A stretch of DNA of 64,000 nt from Gentiana macrophylla (GCA_026214975.1 JAOBSW010000762.1:248001-312000); one strand, 5' to 3'. Shown: positions 44,803 through 57,492, counted from the stretch's first letter. Made by a program: numbers and translations. Notes: generated by a model not told the origin, from the letters alone.

Positions 44803-45460
44803 GATCAGATAGATCTTAAATGAAGTGATCAGCACTTACTTTGAAGAAATGGAGTTCTACATCAACTATCTGTGGCAAGAACTCCACAACAAAATGGAGT
44901 AGGAAAAAGAAGAAATAGAACTCTAAAGGAAGCAGTTAGAACCATGATAGCAGAAGCAAGCTTACCAAAGAGATTTTGGGCTGAAGCAGCAAACACAACA
45001 TGCTATAATCAAAATAGATCCATCATCAATAAACATCATGGGAAAACACCCAATGTAATGTGGAATGGAAGAAACCCTAACATATCTCATTTACACATGT
45101 TTGGATCTAAATGTTTTGTTTTGAATAGGAATCAGCTTCATACTTTTGGTGAAAAAGCTGTTGAAGCAATATTCATGGGATACTCAGACACCAGCAAAGC
45201 TTTCAGATTACTCAACATAAGAACTCTGGTGATTGAAGAATAAATTCATGTAGTGTTTGATAAACCAACACCGGTAGTGAAGACTTACACTCCTTCTAAA
45301 AGAGAAGCTGCACAAGGACAAGTCTACATGAATACAACAATACCAGCTACCATTCTGGATCACTCTTTTGATAATCAAGATGAAGCACCAGCAACCACAA
45401 CAACAGAGCCATCAACACAAGCTCAAGAAAATTGATGCACAAGCAGGAACAGTAGAAGAA
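44803..45460 (+). pseudogene. Fragment B2: integrase C-terminal half
   Basis: After the LTR of B, plus-strand frames give a broken AAGATCAGATC-encoded KIRSD segment, then from 44872 the integrase block ARTPQQNGVGKRRNRTLKEA (glutamate region), the FWAEAANTTCYNQNRSI helix and AVEAIFMGYSD. A one-base shift near 44850 separates the two. The linker to RT (45253-45435) is Pro/Thr-rich. The N-terminal integrase, protease and gag of this copy are missing. Confidence 0.88.
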
Positions 45461-46995
45461 CCAGAAAAAGCACAACTTCAACCTGACTTAAACTGGCTTA
45501 GAGATCATCCAGAAGAACAAGTCATCAGAGTTTTTCATACATGTGTCAAAACCAGAAGACAACTAGAGAGCATGCTAACTTGTTTTCTGTCACAGGTGGA
45601 ACCCAAGACAATAGATGATGCAATCCAAGATGTTGATTGGATTACAGCCATGCAAGAAGACCTCAATTTGAGAGAAATAAGGCCTGGGAACTTGTTGACA
45701 GACCAGACATGGCCAACATTGGAACAAAATGGGTATTCAGAAATAAGATGGATGAACAAGGAACTGTTGTCAAAAACATGGAAAGACTAGTTGCAAAAGG
45801 ATATTCACAAGCAGAAGGCATAGATTATGATGAAACCTTTGCACCAGTAGCAAGATTGGAAGCAAATAAACATTTCTAGCTTTTGCAGCCCACAAGGACT
45901 TCAAGTATATCAGATGGATGCCAAGAGTACATTTCTGAATGGACACCTAGAAGAGGAAGTATATGTGGAGCAACCCCCTGGTTTCCAACTCAAAGGAAAA
46001 GAAGACAAAGTATACAAGCTCAAAAAGGCACTACATAGACTCAAACAGGCACCTAGAGCCTGGTATGAGACACTATCACAATTCCTGATCAACAATGGAT
46101 TAAACAAAGAAACCATTGACAAGACTCTGTTCAAACTAGAAGATGGAACAAGCACATTGCTAGTTCTGATCTATGTAGATGATATCATTTTTGGATCAAA
46201 AATTGAAAAGCTATGTGAAAAAATTGCAAATCTAATGAAAAGCAAATTTCAAATGGGAGAACTTAACTACTTCCTAGGCTTACAAGTGAAACAAATGGAA
46301 GATGGCATTTTTATCAATTAGGCCAAGTACACAAAGGACTTGATACACAAATATGGAATGGACACAAGTGGAACATCAAACACACCAATGTGTGCGAGGA
46401 TTGTTCTTGGAAAAGAAGAAAATGGAAAGGATGTTGATGAGAAGCTATACAGAGGAATTATTGGCTCTTTATTTTACATAACTGCAAGCAGACCTGACAT
46501 TGCATTTTTAGCATGAGTATGTGTAAGATTTCAAGCTCCACCTAAGGAATCTCACTTGCTAGCAGCTAAGAGAATCATCAAATACCTGAAGCACAAAATC
46601 AATGTAGGGATTTTGTATCCAAAAGATGGTGGATTTAGACTATGCTGGATGTAAAATTGACGGAAAAAGCACTTCTGGAACATGTAAGATGGTAGGCAGC
46701 AGACTAGTATCATGGTTTAGTAAAAAGCAGAATTCCATATCTACTTTAACAGCTGAAGCAGGATATATAGCAGCAGGTAGCTGGTGTGCACAAGTATTAT
46801 GGATCAAACAATAGCTAAGAGACTATGGAATATAGGAGAAGACAATTCCAATCATGTGTGATAATACAGGTGTAATATAAATTATAGAGAATCCAGTGCT
46901 TCCAAGGTCAATTGGTTGATATTTTCACAAAACCACTCAGTCATGAAAAATTTTGTAAGTTGAGAACTGAGTTGGGAATGATTGAAATTGACTAA
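45461..46995 (+). pseudogene. Fragment B2: reverse transcriptase and RNase H
   Basis: RT motifs occur in several frames: [75 protein letters not shown] (catalytic pair) and YFLGLQVKQMEDG. RNase H follows with [30 protein letters not shown] and FTKPLSHEKFCKLRTELG, ending at a TAA (46993-46995). Stops at about 46319, 46515 and 46812 and several frameshifts make it a pseudogene; the [13 protein letters not shown] block is deleted. Confidence 0.9.
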
Positions 46996-47367
46996 GCTAA
47001 AATGAGCAGCTGACTGGAGTAATCAGCGGAGTGACTTCACCAGCTGACTGAACTATTGCCATTTTGGGTGCGCTCACTTGGCAGGTAAGGCATTGGTACC
47101 AGCGAAGTTCACTTCACCGATTGTTAGAAACAGTTTTGATGAAACAGCTCAGTGAAAGACCGACAGAGTAACCACCATATTAATCTCAACACTCCACCGA
47201 TGAAAGAATTATCAAGGAAGTGTGAAATGAATAATGCATTTACACATGAGAAAATCTGAGGATTTATCTATTTACCCACGTGGATTTTATTTTAAATCGT
47301 GGAGGTTATTTTTGAATTGACGGAATAACGGCAAAGGCCTCGATTCCCAGGATTGATCAATACATGC
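46996..47367 (+). other. Fragment B2 pol to env-like spacer, truncated by element C
   Basis: This aligns in character with 54626-55092 of element C, including the shared GGGTGCGCT segment near 47064. It stops where the LTR of C starts. The five bases before the junction are CATGC; the other side of C lies outside the window, so the target duplication cannot be tested. Confidence 0.65.
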
Positions 47368-49161
47368 TGCTGGGAATAAAATTTAGTTTTGATGATGATT
47401 CATCTTATTCAAGAATATGTTTGTTTACACCCTATTGATGAAGTGCTGAAGCTAGCTGTTATAGTGAAAGGCTAAAAGATGTCTAGAACTGAATGTATAA
47501 GTTTTACTAGAGTCTGATAATTGTATTGGTTATATCAGACAAGCACTGTAATAGATAGAAGTTTCGTAAAACTAAAAACTGGAAATCATCTAGATAACTA
47601 GAACATGACATAAGACTCAAGATGTACACCAAGAACTGAAGCTCACTCAGAACTGAAGAAGGTAAGTTTGCAGAGGGTCACAGACTCGATTGACTTATCT
47701 AGAACTGAAGGCTAAGGGAACAGACTCAGTATTTCAAAAACTGAGGTACACATACTCAGTTGTAGAAGATTAAAGAACTGAGGGTTCAAACTCAGTAATA
47801 AAGATTTTTAAGCCAATATTATAAAGTCAGAATTCAGGTAAGTCTGTGATGGCCTGAACTGACTTTATGGATCTTGAAGAAGACCTAAGTATCATAAGGA
47901 CAATGATATCTTAGATGATCTGTATAAGGAATGGTGTAATCTGATTCAGTCACATAAAATCAGATAAACAGAGTACTGTATTTTTGAAGAAGAGTAAAAA
48001 TTTAGTTAATGCTCTAAGTCAGTTAACAAACTGAAAACTGACATACTCAGTATAAAACTGAACAGGACACTCAGTTTTATAGTCATCCATCCAAGCAACT
48101 GAAAGTACAGTTGAACTTTATAATTCAAGGATTCTTATTGGATGAGAAACTGACATGTCAGAACGGTCACTAACACCTGACATCTGAAAATATAGACATT
48201 GAAGAAATTCAAATTCAAGCAAGATGAATGTTGGACGTCACACTATAAATAGAGGACTTGACATCAAGGATCAAACACGGAATTAACAAGATTACAACTA
48301 TTATTCCTCTCTAGCCTAGTTCATTCGAATTGCTGTCATTATTTGTGCTCAACAAGATCATATCTAGATCTCTTCAAGTGTTCAAGCTACATCGATCATA
48401 TCCAGATTTTGACACTTTGAAGAACCACAAGCAAGAATCAATTTATTGATTCTCAGCCCAACCTTGATTCTTAATCAAAGGTTTAGACTGTGAAGCAATC
48501 CGGTCAAGGAGTTGCTAAGGACTGTTGTTTGGAGTCGGGTAGACTGTGTTTGTGGTGGTAGCTGGTGAAGAGGCAATACAACCCTCTAAGGACCAGTGGT
48601 TCAAGCAGTTGAAAAGCAGCAATCCAACATGTTCTTTAGTTGTTTAGATAGTGACACTAGGGATTATTCAAGGACAATCGTTTAGGACTTTTTGTAACAG
48701 TGTACCTCAAGAAGTTCTAGTGAAATTTTCCTCCTACATCACAGGGGAAGAGTGGACTGACAGGATTACACCACCTGGAACACTATAATTCTTGCTCTAC
48801 TTACTTTACGCATTTACGTTCTATTATTTACTTTACAACATTTATTATTGCTTATTCAGCATACTGAAACTAATTGTTACAAGCATACACAGTTCACAAA
48901 CTGACATTCACCAGAATTCAGATTTGCATACTTAGCTTTTTCATATAGTATCAACAAGATCCAGATAAAGGCTAAAACTTAAATCCACTACCGGTTGACT
49001 CTGTTTTGCATAAGTCAGTTTGACTTAGACTCAGATTTGTCAGCTCAACTCCACAAAAGTTAAAACTGAACCTTAATTGTTAATTAATCTAGTTTTTGGT
49101 GACAAGTTTATTCACCCCCCCCCCCCTCTAAACTTGCGTTAGCCTTTCCAAGGGACCAACA
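47368..49161 (+). repeat. Element C 5' LTR
   Basis: 1794 bp, TGCTGGGAATAAAATTT to GGGACCAACA. The first six bases differ by one from the canonical TGTTGG. A TATA-like CTATAAATAG is at 48243-48252. A 13-base C run lies near 49116-49128. It is homologous to the B LTR. Confidence 0.9.
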
Positions 49162-49163
49162 AT

Positions 49164-49175
49164 TGGTATCGGAGC
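49164..49175 (+). other. Element C primer-binding site (tRNA-Met type)
   Basis: TGGTATCGGAGC, two bases after the LTR end, identical to the PBS of element G. Confidence 0.92.
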
Positions 49176-49302
49176 AGTGTTCTTTAACAAGCTATTGTTG
49201 AAAACTCACCTGCTCTAATTATCTCCTTTAGTTGATCTCCTAAAAAAGCTTAGTCTTTTAGTTTCCAGTCTTTGCATAATCCAGATTTTATTCACTCACA
49301 CA

Positions 49303-51489
49303 ATGGATAACAATCAGTATGCCAGACAGATGCTAATGTGCAACATGGACAGATTTGATGAATACAAACATCGTTTGTAAGCCTTTCTAGCAGCTTCTCA
49401 TGATGAAATGATAGATGTACTCACTGATGGACCTATTCAGATCACTCACATGCACAATGTCAATGGTGAACAAGTTAGAGTTCCAAATCCCAAAAGCGAT
49501 TGGACCAGTGATGACAGAAAGAGAAACAACTTGAACAATGTTGCCATGGATATCATACTCAGAACTCTTGACAACAATATGTATCTGAAAGTCAAGGATT
49601 ACACTACTGTAAAAGAAATGTGGGAGAAACTTCAATTGGTTTGTGAAGGAACTAACTCCATCAAAGAAAATAAAATCTCAGTAGCAAAGCAGAAGTTTGA
49701 GAATTTCAAGATGAAGTCAGGCGAGAACATTGATCAGATGGAAACAAGGTTCAGTGCCATAATGGACGAACTAGCTTTACTCAAGATCGAGTATACCAAG
49801 AAAGAAATCAACATAAGAATCTTGAAGGCTTTACCCATGTGCTGGAAATGAAGGTCACTGCAATAGAAGAATCAAGAAAACTTGATATAGAAGATTCCTT
49901 CAAAATATTCTCAGACCTGAAAGCTTATGAATTCAGTGAGGATTTCACAAGCACAACTTCCATAATCAAGGCTCTGGAGAAACCAAAAACAATAGCCCTC
50001 GCAGCAGCCTCAAATTAAAATCAAGAGACCTCATCTAAAAATCTTCAGCAATTGGATGAGATAGAAGAGCAGATGGCTCTAATGATGAACAGAATTCGAA
50101 GAACGAAGAGTGAACATCCAGTCACTCAGAAGTTTATCAAAAAGATCCTGAAAAGAGAAAAGACGATGAGTATCTCCGCTTCAACTGTAAAAAACCTAGA
50201 CACTATAAAGCTGAATGTCCAGAGCTGACTGGTAAGAAGACTCATCAACGAAGAACTGGCAGAAGAGCACTTTTAGCCGGAGATGAGTCAGACTATGAAG
50301 CTAGCACTAAAAGATTATCAGATGACACAGCTCTGAAGGCTCACATGGAGGATCCAAATGAAGTATGTGAATTTAACTCTAAATATTCCTCAGCTCAGAT
50401 TTCCGTACAAAATGCATGTTGTTCGACTGCCGACTCTTATCCAAAAAATCTAGAGTTAGAAGAAACACTTGAAGAATTGATGAATCAGCTGATAACCATC
50501 CAAGCTGGTTATGAATCAATTAAAGCTGAGGTAGAAGCTCTAATTCTTGAAGTTGAAAGATTGAAGTCTGAACCGAATATGATGAAACTGACTAGAGGCG
50601 ATAAAGGAAGAATCGAGATCGACCTCATTGCATCGGCTGAAAGAATCGAATCTTTTGCTCAATCAAGTTCAGCTACTGGATTCAAATAAGGTAAGCCGTA
50701 TGAAGACAGAACTGGCTTAGGATTTGATACACAGCAAAATCTTCTAAGGAGGGAACTGGAAAAGTTGTTGAACCTAATATCAAAACTGGTATTAAGTTTG
50801 TGGCTGAGCAACTTCCACAGACTGAGAAAATTGCTGAACTAGTAAAGTCAGCCTTTCATAAAACAACTCAATTTTCTAAGAAGACGGTTGCACATACCAA
50901 CAAAGGCAAATCGAATGGTAGATCAGTTGTACCTCAAGGAAACATGAATGGTAGATCAACTGCAAGATCTACAAAAACTGATCAAGTCAAGAACCAGAAA
51001 AATTATAATCAGAGTAAATCTAAGAATGTTAATCATTCAAATATTTACACATCAAAGGGGGAAAGGCAAACTATACCCCACTGATGATGATTGGAATTTT
51101 ACTGAACCAACTATGAAATTGATAAGAACAATCATTCCAGACCGAAAACTTATCATAAGTTTCAGTCCAAGTCTCAGCAGAGGACCTATCCCAGTTCTCA
51201 GCAAAGGTCTCAGTACAAAGGTCAATCTAGACCTCAGTATAAAAGGAATGAAGGGTATTATTCAGCTTTTAATAATAGAAGACATTTTGGAAATCAGTTT
51301 CAACCAGAAGATCTGAGAAATCATATAAATGAGACACAATCAAAGAAAAGATATTATAGAATTGTGGCTTATATAGATGAAAATAAGTGCAACAATTTCC
51401 AGAGAAGACCTTATGGAAACATGCCCAGAGTTGTACTGACAACTGACAACTATGGACCCAAACAGAGTTGGGTTCCTAAATCATTTTAA
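49303..51489 (+). pseudogene. Element C gag
   Basis: The ATG at 49303 opens MDNNQYARQMLM, followed by a TAA at 49378-49380. The capsid-like region is at 49408-49851 (RNNLNNVAMDIILRTL, then NIDQMETRFSAIMDELALL). The zinc knuckle at about 50171-50215 has its first Cys changed to Arg (CGC at 50177-50179) and a Gly changed to Arg. A helical Glu/Leu segment (50345-50689) and a long basic tail (50800-51316) follow, ending WVPK before a TAA at 51487-51489. Several frameshifts are present. Confidence 0.87.
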
Positions 51490-51501
51490 TTTGTTTTGCA
51501 G

Positions 51502-52870
51502 GACATTTGGTAATTTGACAGTGGATGCTCTAGACACATGACAAAGAGCAAGGACTGTCTCACTGATTTTGTAGCTAAATATGGACCAAGAGTCAATTTT
51601 GGAAGTAAATATAAACCTGGTTACACAATAGGTTATGGAAATTTTATCAGGAATGGACTCACAATCAAGAATGTATCTTACGTGGAAGGACTTCACTACA
51701 ATCTACTCAGCACAAGTCAATTCTACGATATGGGATACAAAGTTACCTTTGATAAGGAGTATTGCATTGTCGTCAGCGAGACAGCTTTCTAGGTAATTCT
51801 TACCGGAAGAAGGAAAGAGAACATGTATGTTGTAGATTGGACTACAGTAGTTTCAGAAACCTGTTTAATTGTGCACACCAAGTCAGAACTCATTTGGTTG
51901 TGGCACAAGAAACTGAGTCACCTAAATTTTGATGATATCGTTAGTCAAAAAGAACTTGGTGATTGGACTACCAGAGATAACATACAAGAAAGACAGCTTG
52001 TGTGATGCATGTCAGCAAGGAAAGCAAACTAAAGCAAGTTTCAAGACTAAGTCTCAGCATTCAACAACTAGAGTTTTAGAACTGATGCATTTGGACTTAT
52101 TTTGACCAATCACACCAATCAGTGTTAGTGGAAAGAAATACACTTTAGTGGTGGTTGATGACTTTTCAAGATATACTTGGGTTATCTTCATGAGCAAGAA
52201 AAGTGAAACCAAGCAACAACTGACAGAACTTCTCAAAAGACTCCAAAATCAGAAAAGTGTTACAGTAGTCAAGATCAGATCGGACAAAGGAACAGAATTT
52301 CTCAACAACATAATCGTTGGGTATTATGGAGAGAACGGAGTTCTACTCCAGCTTGCAGCTACAGCAACACCTCAACAGAATGGTGTAACTGAAAGGAGGA
52401 ATAGAGCACTCAAAGAAGCTGGAAGGACGATGATTTGTGAATCTAAACTGATAGAAAGATATTGGGCAAAAGCTGTAAATACAGCTTGCTATACTCAGAA
52501 TCGAGCTCTCATGAACAAGAGACATGAAAAGACAGCTTATATGATTTGGAACGGTAGAAAACCAAATGTCTCATATTTTCATGCCTTTTGAAGCAAATGC
52601 TTTGTCCATAATAATAGAAAGGATCAGCTCAAGGTTTTTCAGCCCAAAGCTGATGAAGGAATATTTCTGGGTTACTCAAGTGTCAGTAAAGCTTTCAGAG
52701 TGTTAAACAAGCGAACACTCAAGCATGAAGAATCAATACATGTGGTTTTTTATGAACCAAAATTTACTGGAGACACAATTGAAGACAAGAGGAACCAGTT
52801 TGTCAGCCTCAGTCAGACAAGACTCCAGAATCAGTTTTCATTGATATTGGAAGATTAAGGATTTTTTGAT
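51502..52870 (+). pseudogene. Element C protease and integrase
   Basis: The protease has an intact active site, FDSGCSRHM (Asp codon 51517-51519), but a TAA sits two codons upstream at 51511-51513. Pre-integrase zinc motif: LWHKKLSHLNFDD, then the Cys pair near 52000-52015. Integrase core: VVVDDFSRYTWVIF (first Asp), VKIRSDKGTEF (second Asp, with the usual N of SDNG replaced by K) and TPQQNGVTERRNRALKEAG (Glu). The C-terminal block is near 52600-52700 (KADEGIFLGYSS-like, frameshifted). Stops near 51790 and 52590 disable it. Confidence 0.9.
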
Positions 52871-52993
52871 TCTACAGATCGAGATCAGCCTCGATTACGA
52901 ATATGATTCTCGCAAAATCGAACAACAACAAGGAGCCGATCCAGCGGAAATGATCAAGCTCAAGAAGAACCAGTTCAATAGAATGAAGCACCT

Positions 52994-54130
52994 TTGATGC
53001 AACCCCCAGTACATCAATGGATGATAGATCACCCTGAAGAACAAGTGATAGGTGATTTCCAAGCAGGTGTTCGGACAAGACATCAGCTAGATGCTATGAT
53101 ATCTTGCTTTTTATCTCAGTCTGAACCTAAAGAAATTGAAGAAGCTCTAAACTATCCAGATTGGATTTTGGCTATGCAAGAAGAACTCAACGAATTTGAG
53201 AGAAATCAAGTTTGAGATTTAGTAGACAAGCCAGATCATGTCAACATAATCGGAACTAAATGGGTGTTCAGAAACAAGCTTGATGAAGATGGAAATATTG
53301 TCAGGAATAAAGCCAGACTTGTAGCAAAAGGTTATTCATAAGCTGAAGGGATAGACTTTGATGAAACTTATGCCCCAGTTGCAAGGTTAGAGGCAATCAG
53401 ACTATTTCTTGCCTTTGCAGCTCACAAGAAATTCAAGGTGTACCAAATGGATGTTAAAAGTGCATTCTTGAATGGGATACTTGAAGAAGAAGTCTATGTT
53501 CAGCAACCTCCAGGATTTGAAATTAAAGACCAAGCCGACAAAGTCTTTAAACTGAGAAAAGCTCTTTGTGGACAAAAACAAGCACCAAGAGCTTGGTATG
53601 AAACTCTGTCTCAGTTTTTCATGGATAATGGTTTTACAAAAGGAACTATTGATAAAACCCTATTCAGAATGAAAGCAAAAGAAAGCACTCTCCAAGTACA
53701 AATCTATGTTGATGACATCATTTTTGGATCAGAAAATGAAGTACTCTGTGAGAAGTTTGCAAGTTTGATGAAGAGAAAATTTCAAATGAGCATGATGGAA
53801 GAACTGAATTACTTTCTTGGTCTAGAAGTTAAGCAAATGGATAATGGGATTTTCATTCACCAAACCAAGTACACGATAGAGAAATCAGCTGGCATTGCAA
53901 CACCAATAGGAACTAACATCAGATTAGATGAAGACAAAGATGGAAAGGATGTGGATGAAACTCTCTATAGTAGAATGATTGGAAGTATACTTTACCTAAC
54001 AGCCAGTAGACTAGACATATCCTTTGTAGTTGGCGTCTGTGCCAGATTTCAAACAAGACCTAAAGAAAGCCATCTCACTGTTGTTAAAAGAACCTGGAAG
54101 TATTTGAAAGATACAGAAGGAGTTGGGATA
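52994..54130 (+). pseudogene. Element C reverse transcriptase
   Basis: The N-terminal part 52994-53215 ends at a TGA (53213-53215) that replaces Trp, and a TAA at 53339-53341 replaces Gln in the KGYSQAEG motif. Beyond that the frame is open: [20 protein letters not shown] (first Asp), [23 protein letters not shown] (catalytic pair) and [10 protein letters not shown]. Only two point stops separate this RT from a full-length frame, so it is relatively young. Confidence 0.93.
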
Positions 54131-54625
54131 TGTTACTCAAAGGAAGGAGAATTCAAACTGATATCCTACTCAGACTCAGACTATGCCGGATACAAAGTGG
54201 ACAGAAAAAGTACTTCAGGCACATGTCAGTTATTGGGAAATAGACTTGTGTCATGGTTCAGCAAGAAGCAAAACTCTATTTCGACATCAACAGCTGAATC
54301 TGAGTACATAGCAGCTGGATGCTGTTGTGCTCAAGTTTTATGGATCAGACAACAGTTAAGAGATTATGGAATAGAAGAAGGACTGATTCCTATAATGTGG
54401 GACAATACTAGCTCAATAGCTATAACTGATAATCTAGTTATGCACTCAAGGACCAAGCACATTGATGTGAGACATCATTTTATAAGGGATCACGTAGAAA
54501 ACAAGGATGTTACAATTCTCTATGTCCCAACTGAAGATCATTTAGCTGACACTTTTACCAAACCTCTGGACAAATAAAGGTTTGCTAAACTAAGAACTGA
54601 ATTGGGGATTATTAAAGTCAGTTAA
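54131..54625 (+). pseudogene. Element C RNase H
   Basis: It continues the RT frame: [19 protein letters not shown] (first Asp), [20 protein letters not shown] (Glu), [10 protein letters not shown] (second Asp) and [19 protein letters not shown] after TKPLDK (at about 54577) interrupts the last segment, RFAKLRTELG, which ends at a TAA at 54623-54625. Confidence 0.93.
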
Positions 54626-55092
54626 GTCAGTTCAAGCTTAGAGATTCGTCAAGAGGATTGATCTTTGTCATGCTGGGTGCGCTGACTTGACAGATCAGTC
54701 ATTGACATCAACAATCTCAAACTAACCAACTGAATTGAAGACTTCACAGAACTGGACACATCTTAGAACTGATTTTAGTCAGTTCATTGGCCAGTCAAAA
54801 GAAGAATGGATAAAACCGACAACAGTTACATCGCAATTAATTACCGCCATATTTGTCAGAATTTGTAGCATGTATACCACCCCAAAACGTCACATAGTAT
54901 ATGCATCGGTTACAGAAATACTCGATGGAATTGGAAAAGTAGTACAATATCTACCCAAAGATCGTGGGATCAAATCTTCAACCGTCCTCATCTTTATATA
55001 TCCAACCATTTTCATACATCTTCTTTACAAAAGGAAAATCAAATCTTTTATTCTCCTTAAAAGCCAGAATTTCATCTTACACAAATTCATAA
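54626..55092 (+). other. Element C pol to env-like spacer
   Basis: This contains the GGGTGCGCT segment (54684-54692) shared with B2 and no credible gene; the open frame 54735-55166 looks like chance and overlaps the env-like start in another frame. The stop after pol is TAA followed by GTC, not a known readthrough context. Confidence 0.6.
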
Positions 55093-57492
55093 ATGGCCAC
55101 CTCCAAACAAACTCAAGAAGAAAGATTAATCGCCTTTCCAGACACATTTACGAGCAAAGAATTTGAAGAGATGTGTGGCATCACTCTTCTTTCCAGTCAT
55201 ATATCTGAAAAGATTGGAAGATTACAAGGTTTGGGAAACCTTTTGAAAGCTCACCTACAAAAAGATCGAGACTTGGAAGGTCTATTGCAATTTTGGGAAA
55301 ATATGAAGATGTTGAAGAACTCTCAATTAACAAGAGTTCGTGGACAGAAGATTTTCGTCAATGAAGACATTATCAGACAGCTATTTGATTTCAAAGATCC
55401 TTTGGTGAAATCAATTGACTTACCCTATTTTCCGCTCAAGCGTGAAGCCTTTCCGAAGAAGATTTCAGCTTCAAAAGAACCAGCCGCAGTTAATACGCCC
55501 CTTACCGCCCTTAAAACTGAATTCGGGTTACTCAGCAGGTGGATCAGTAAACACGTCGTCGGACAACACAAAGGGTTAAGCAAATTAACTGAAGATGGAA
55601 TACACCTGATGAATATCATATGCGATGGTTTTGAATTCAACTATGTTGGTCCTAGAGAAGGGTAAAACTATAGTCAAAGGGGGGTTGAATGACTATAGTG
55701 GAGTTTCAAAAACTTTTCTTGTGTTTAAAAGCTTTTGGGCAGCGGATAAGTCTCTTCTTACTATGTTGTTTCAAAGCAGTTTAAACAATCACAGATATAG
55801 ATTTTAATCTAGGCAATATAAATGAATGCAGTAAGGTAAATTGCAGAAAGTAAATTGACACAATGCTTATAGTGGTTCAGGGTGGTGTAATCCCTTAATC
55901 CACTCTTCTCCTGTGATGATTGGAGGAATTCACTATTGTTTTCACAGATACAATGGTATGATTGTCCTTGACTTCCCAAGCTTCACAATCTACAAGACTA
56001 TCACTCCTTGACTGCAACAGCTTCAGTGATTTAGTCTCTTTCACTGCTCCTTGAGATCAAATCCTTCAGCAGCTATTACAAACACAACTCCTTCTCAGAT
56101 GACTTCTGATTCAGTTGCTTCAGTTTATTGTGAATGAGATTCACAAACTTGATTGATCAATCTCAGTGCTGAATATGAAATTGTAGTTCTGATGTCTGAG
56201 TTGATCTCTAGATAAATCCTTGTAAGTTCAGAGAGAAGGCTTTTCAAATTGACAGAGTATCTGCTTGATTTTCTTTTTCTTTTCGTATTTTTAATCATCA
56301 TCAATGCCTTCTATTTATAGCCTTGAATATCCTCGGATTTGAAATTCGTCCGTTGGCTATATTTATGAGGGGAATAATCCTTGATTTTATTCTTGATTCC
56401 CCCTTAATTATATTCTCCTTGATTTTAGTGATCGGATTTTTCTTCAAATGTATAGCAGAAAATCCGTCCTTGATTGATCCTCTATTGATTGTGCATTAAA
56501 TGTATGATCCTCTGAATCTTCATCACATTTCAATTCTGTTCTGATAAGGATTACTTCGCCGTTCTCTGAACGGTCGAGTGATCCATCTGACTTTGCCGTT
56601 TAGATCATCCTTCACTATTTTTGCCTTCACTTTGCCGAAAGTCAGTTTACTCTGCCGATTCACTGTTTCCTTCATCACTTCAGTTTAAGGAGAATCTTTG
56701 TACTTCACTGATCATTGATTTGGGTGAGATCAGTGTACACCATATTTGAACATTAAATTTCATCACTTGAAACATACTTAGACTTATCCAAGGTCATCAC
56801 AGACTTCCTTGGTTATAAGTCAAACCATTAAGTCTTCACTGATTCTCTGCTGGTGCTTGGCTGGCTTCACTCTACCAAATGTCTGTTTTACTTTGCCATC
56901 CTACCAACTAGTACAATACTTGTCTGACTTAACTTATACAATATGTCAGACTCTAAGTAAAGACTTATACAGAGATTTCTAACTTATTTCAAGCTTGCTA
57001 TAACAGCTAGTATGGCCATCATCAAAACATAATAAAATGTTCCTAACAAACTAGGCAGGCTATATTTTCAATCAAATCAAGAAGCAACACTTAGAAGAAG
57101 TCGAAAGTGTCAAAAGAGCCCAAGCTGAAGGAAGAGAATCTGTAGGAAGATTTCGACTGAAGAAATCACTCAGCTTAGTGATTCAATATTATTTGGAAAG
57201 AATCAATGATGGGAACAAGCAAGCACAAACTTCTACTCGAAAAGTTGTAGCAGTTGTAAATTCAACAAAAGGAACTTCCCAACCTGAAGCCAATAAGCAG
57301 ACTGTGTCTCAGCAGATCACTCAACAGAAAGGAATTAAAAGGAAAGCTGAGATACAGAGAGAAAAGTCGGTTGGAAGATGTTTGTTCCCAGGCACTTCAA
57401 GTCAGTTAGCACCAATCGAGGGGAACAACAACCGACTCATCGCTATCGATCGAGAAGAAGAGCACGATTCTCGATATCGTTTCTCAGATTAA
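55093..57492 (+). pseudogene. Element C env-like ORF, split by solo LTR D
   Basis: The ATG at 55093 opens 183 codons to the LTR D insertion point at 55643. Motifs are LLQFWENMKMLKNSQL, IFVNEDIIRQLFDF and IHLMNIICDGFEFNY, which match in order the N-terminal domain of the element G env-like ORF. After the target duplication (57049-57053) the coding resumes in the same frame, passing a TAG at the junction, with a helical basic segment (QIKKQHLEEVESVKRAQAEG, then LVIQYYLERIND) and a Lys/Gln-rich tail ending near 57492. No signal peptide or membrane segment is seen. Function unknown; the env label is by position only. Confidence 0.82.
55644..57048 (-). repeat. Solo LTR D (Sirevirus-like), inside C env-like ORF
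   Basis: 1405 bp, starting TGTTGGTCC and ending CCTAACA. It is flanked by AACTA on both sides (55639-55643 and 57049-57053), a perfect target duplication. The inverted CTATTTATAG at 56311-56320 and the inverted block near 55868-55928, compared with elements B and C, show that it lies in minus orientation. It is a different LTR family from G, B and C. Confidence 0.92.

Noticed and set aside
30135..47000. Host gene between repeats
   Set aside because: Every longer frame in this interval is assigned to a retrotransposon domain or lies in AT-rich noncoding DNA; no exon-intron pattern or host protein motif was recognised.
51487..51505. Splice-acceptor-like TTTGTTTTGCAG between gag and protease in C, with a similar TTTGTTTTGTAG in G
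   Set aside because: In both, the sequence fits ordinary gag-protease coding with point mutations; no matching donor was evident.
54573..55092. Possible stop-codon readthrough between pol and the env-like ORF, as described for SIRE1 of soybean
   Set aside because: The pol stops in C and G are TAA-GTC and TGA-TAC, not the UAG-CAR-type context, and a spacer of about 470-630 bp with many stops precedes an independent ATG.
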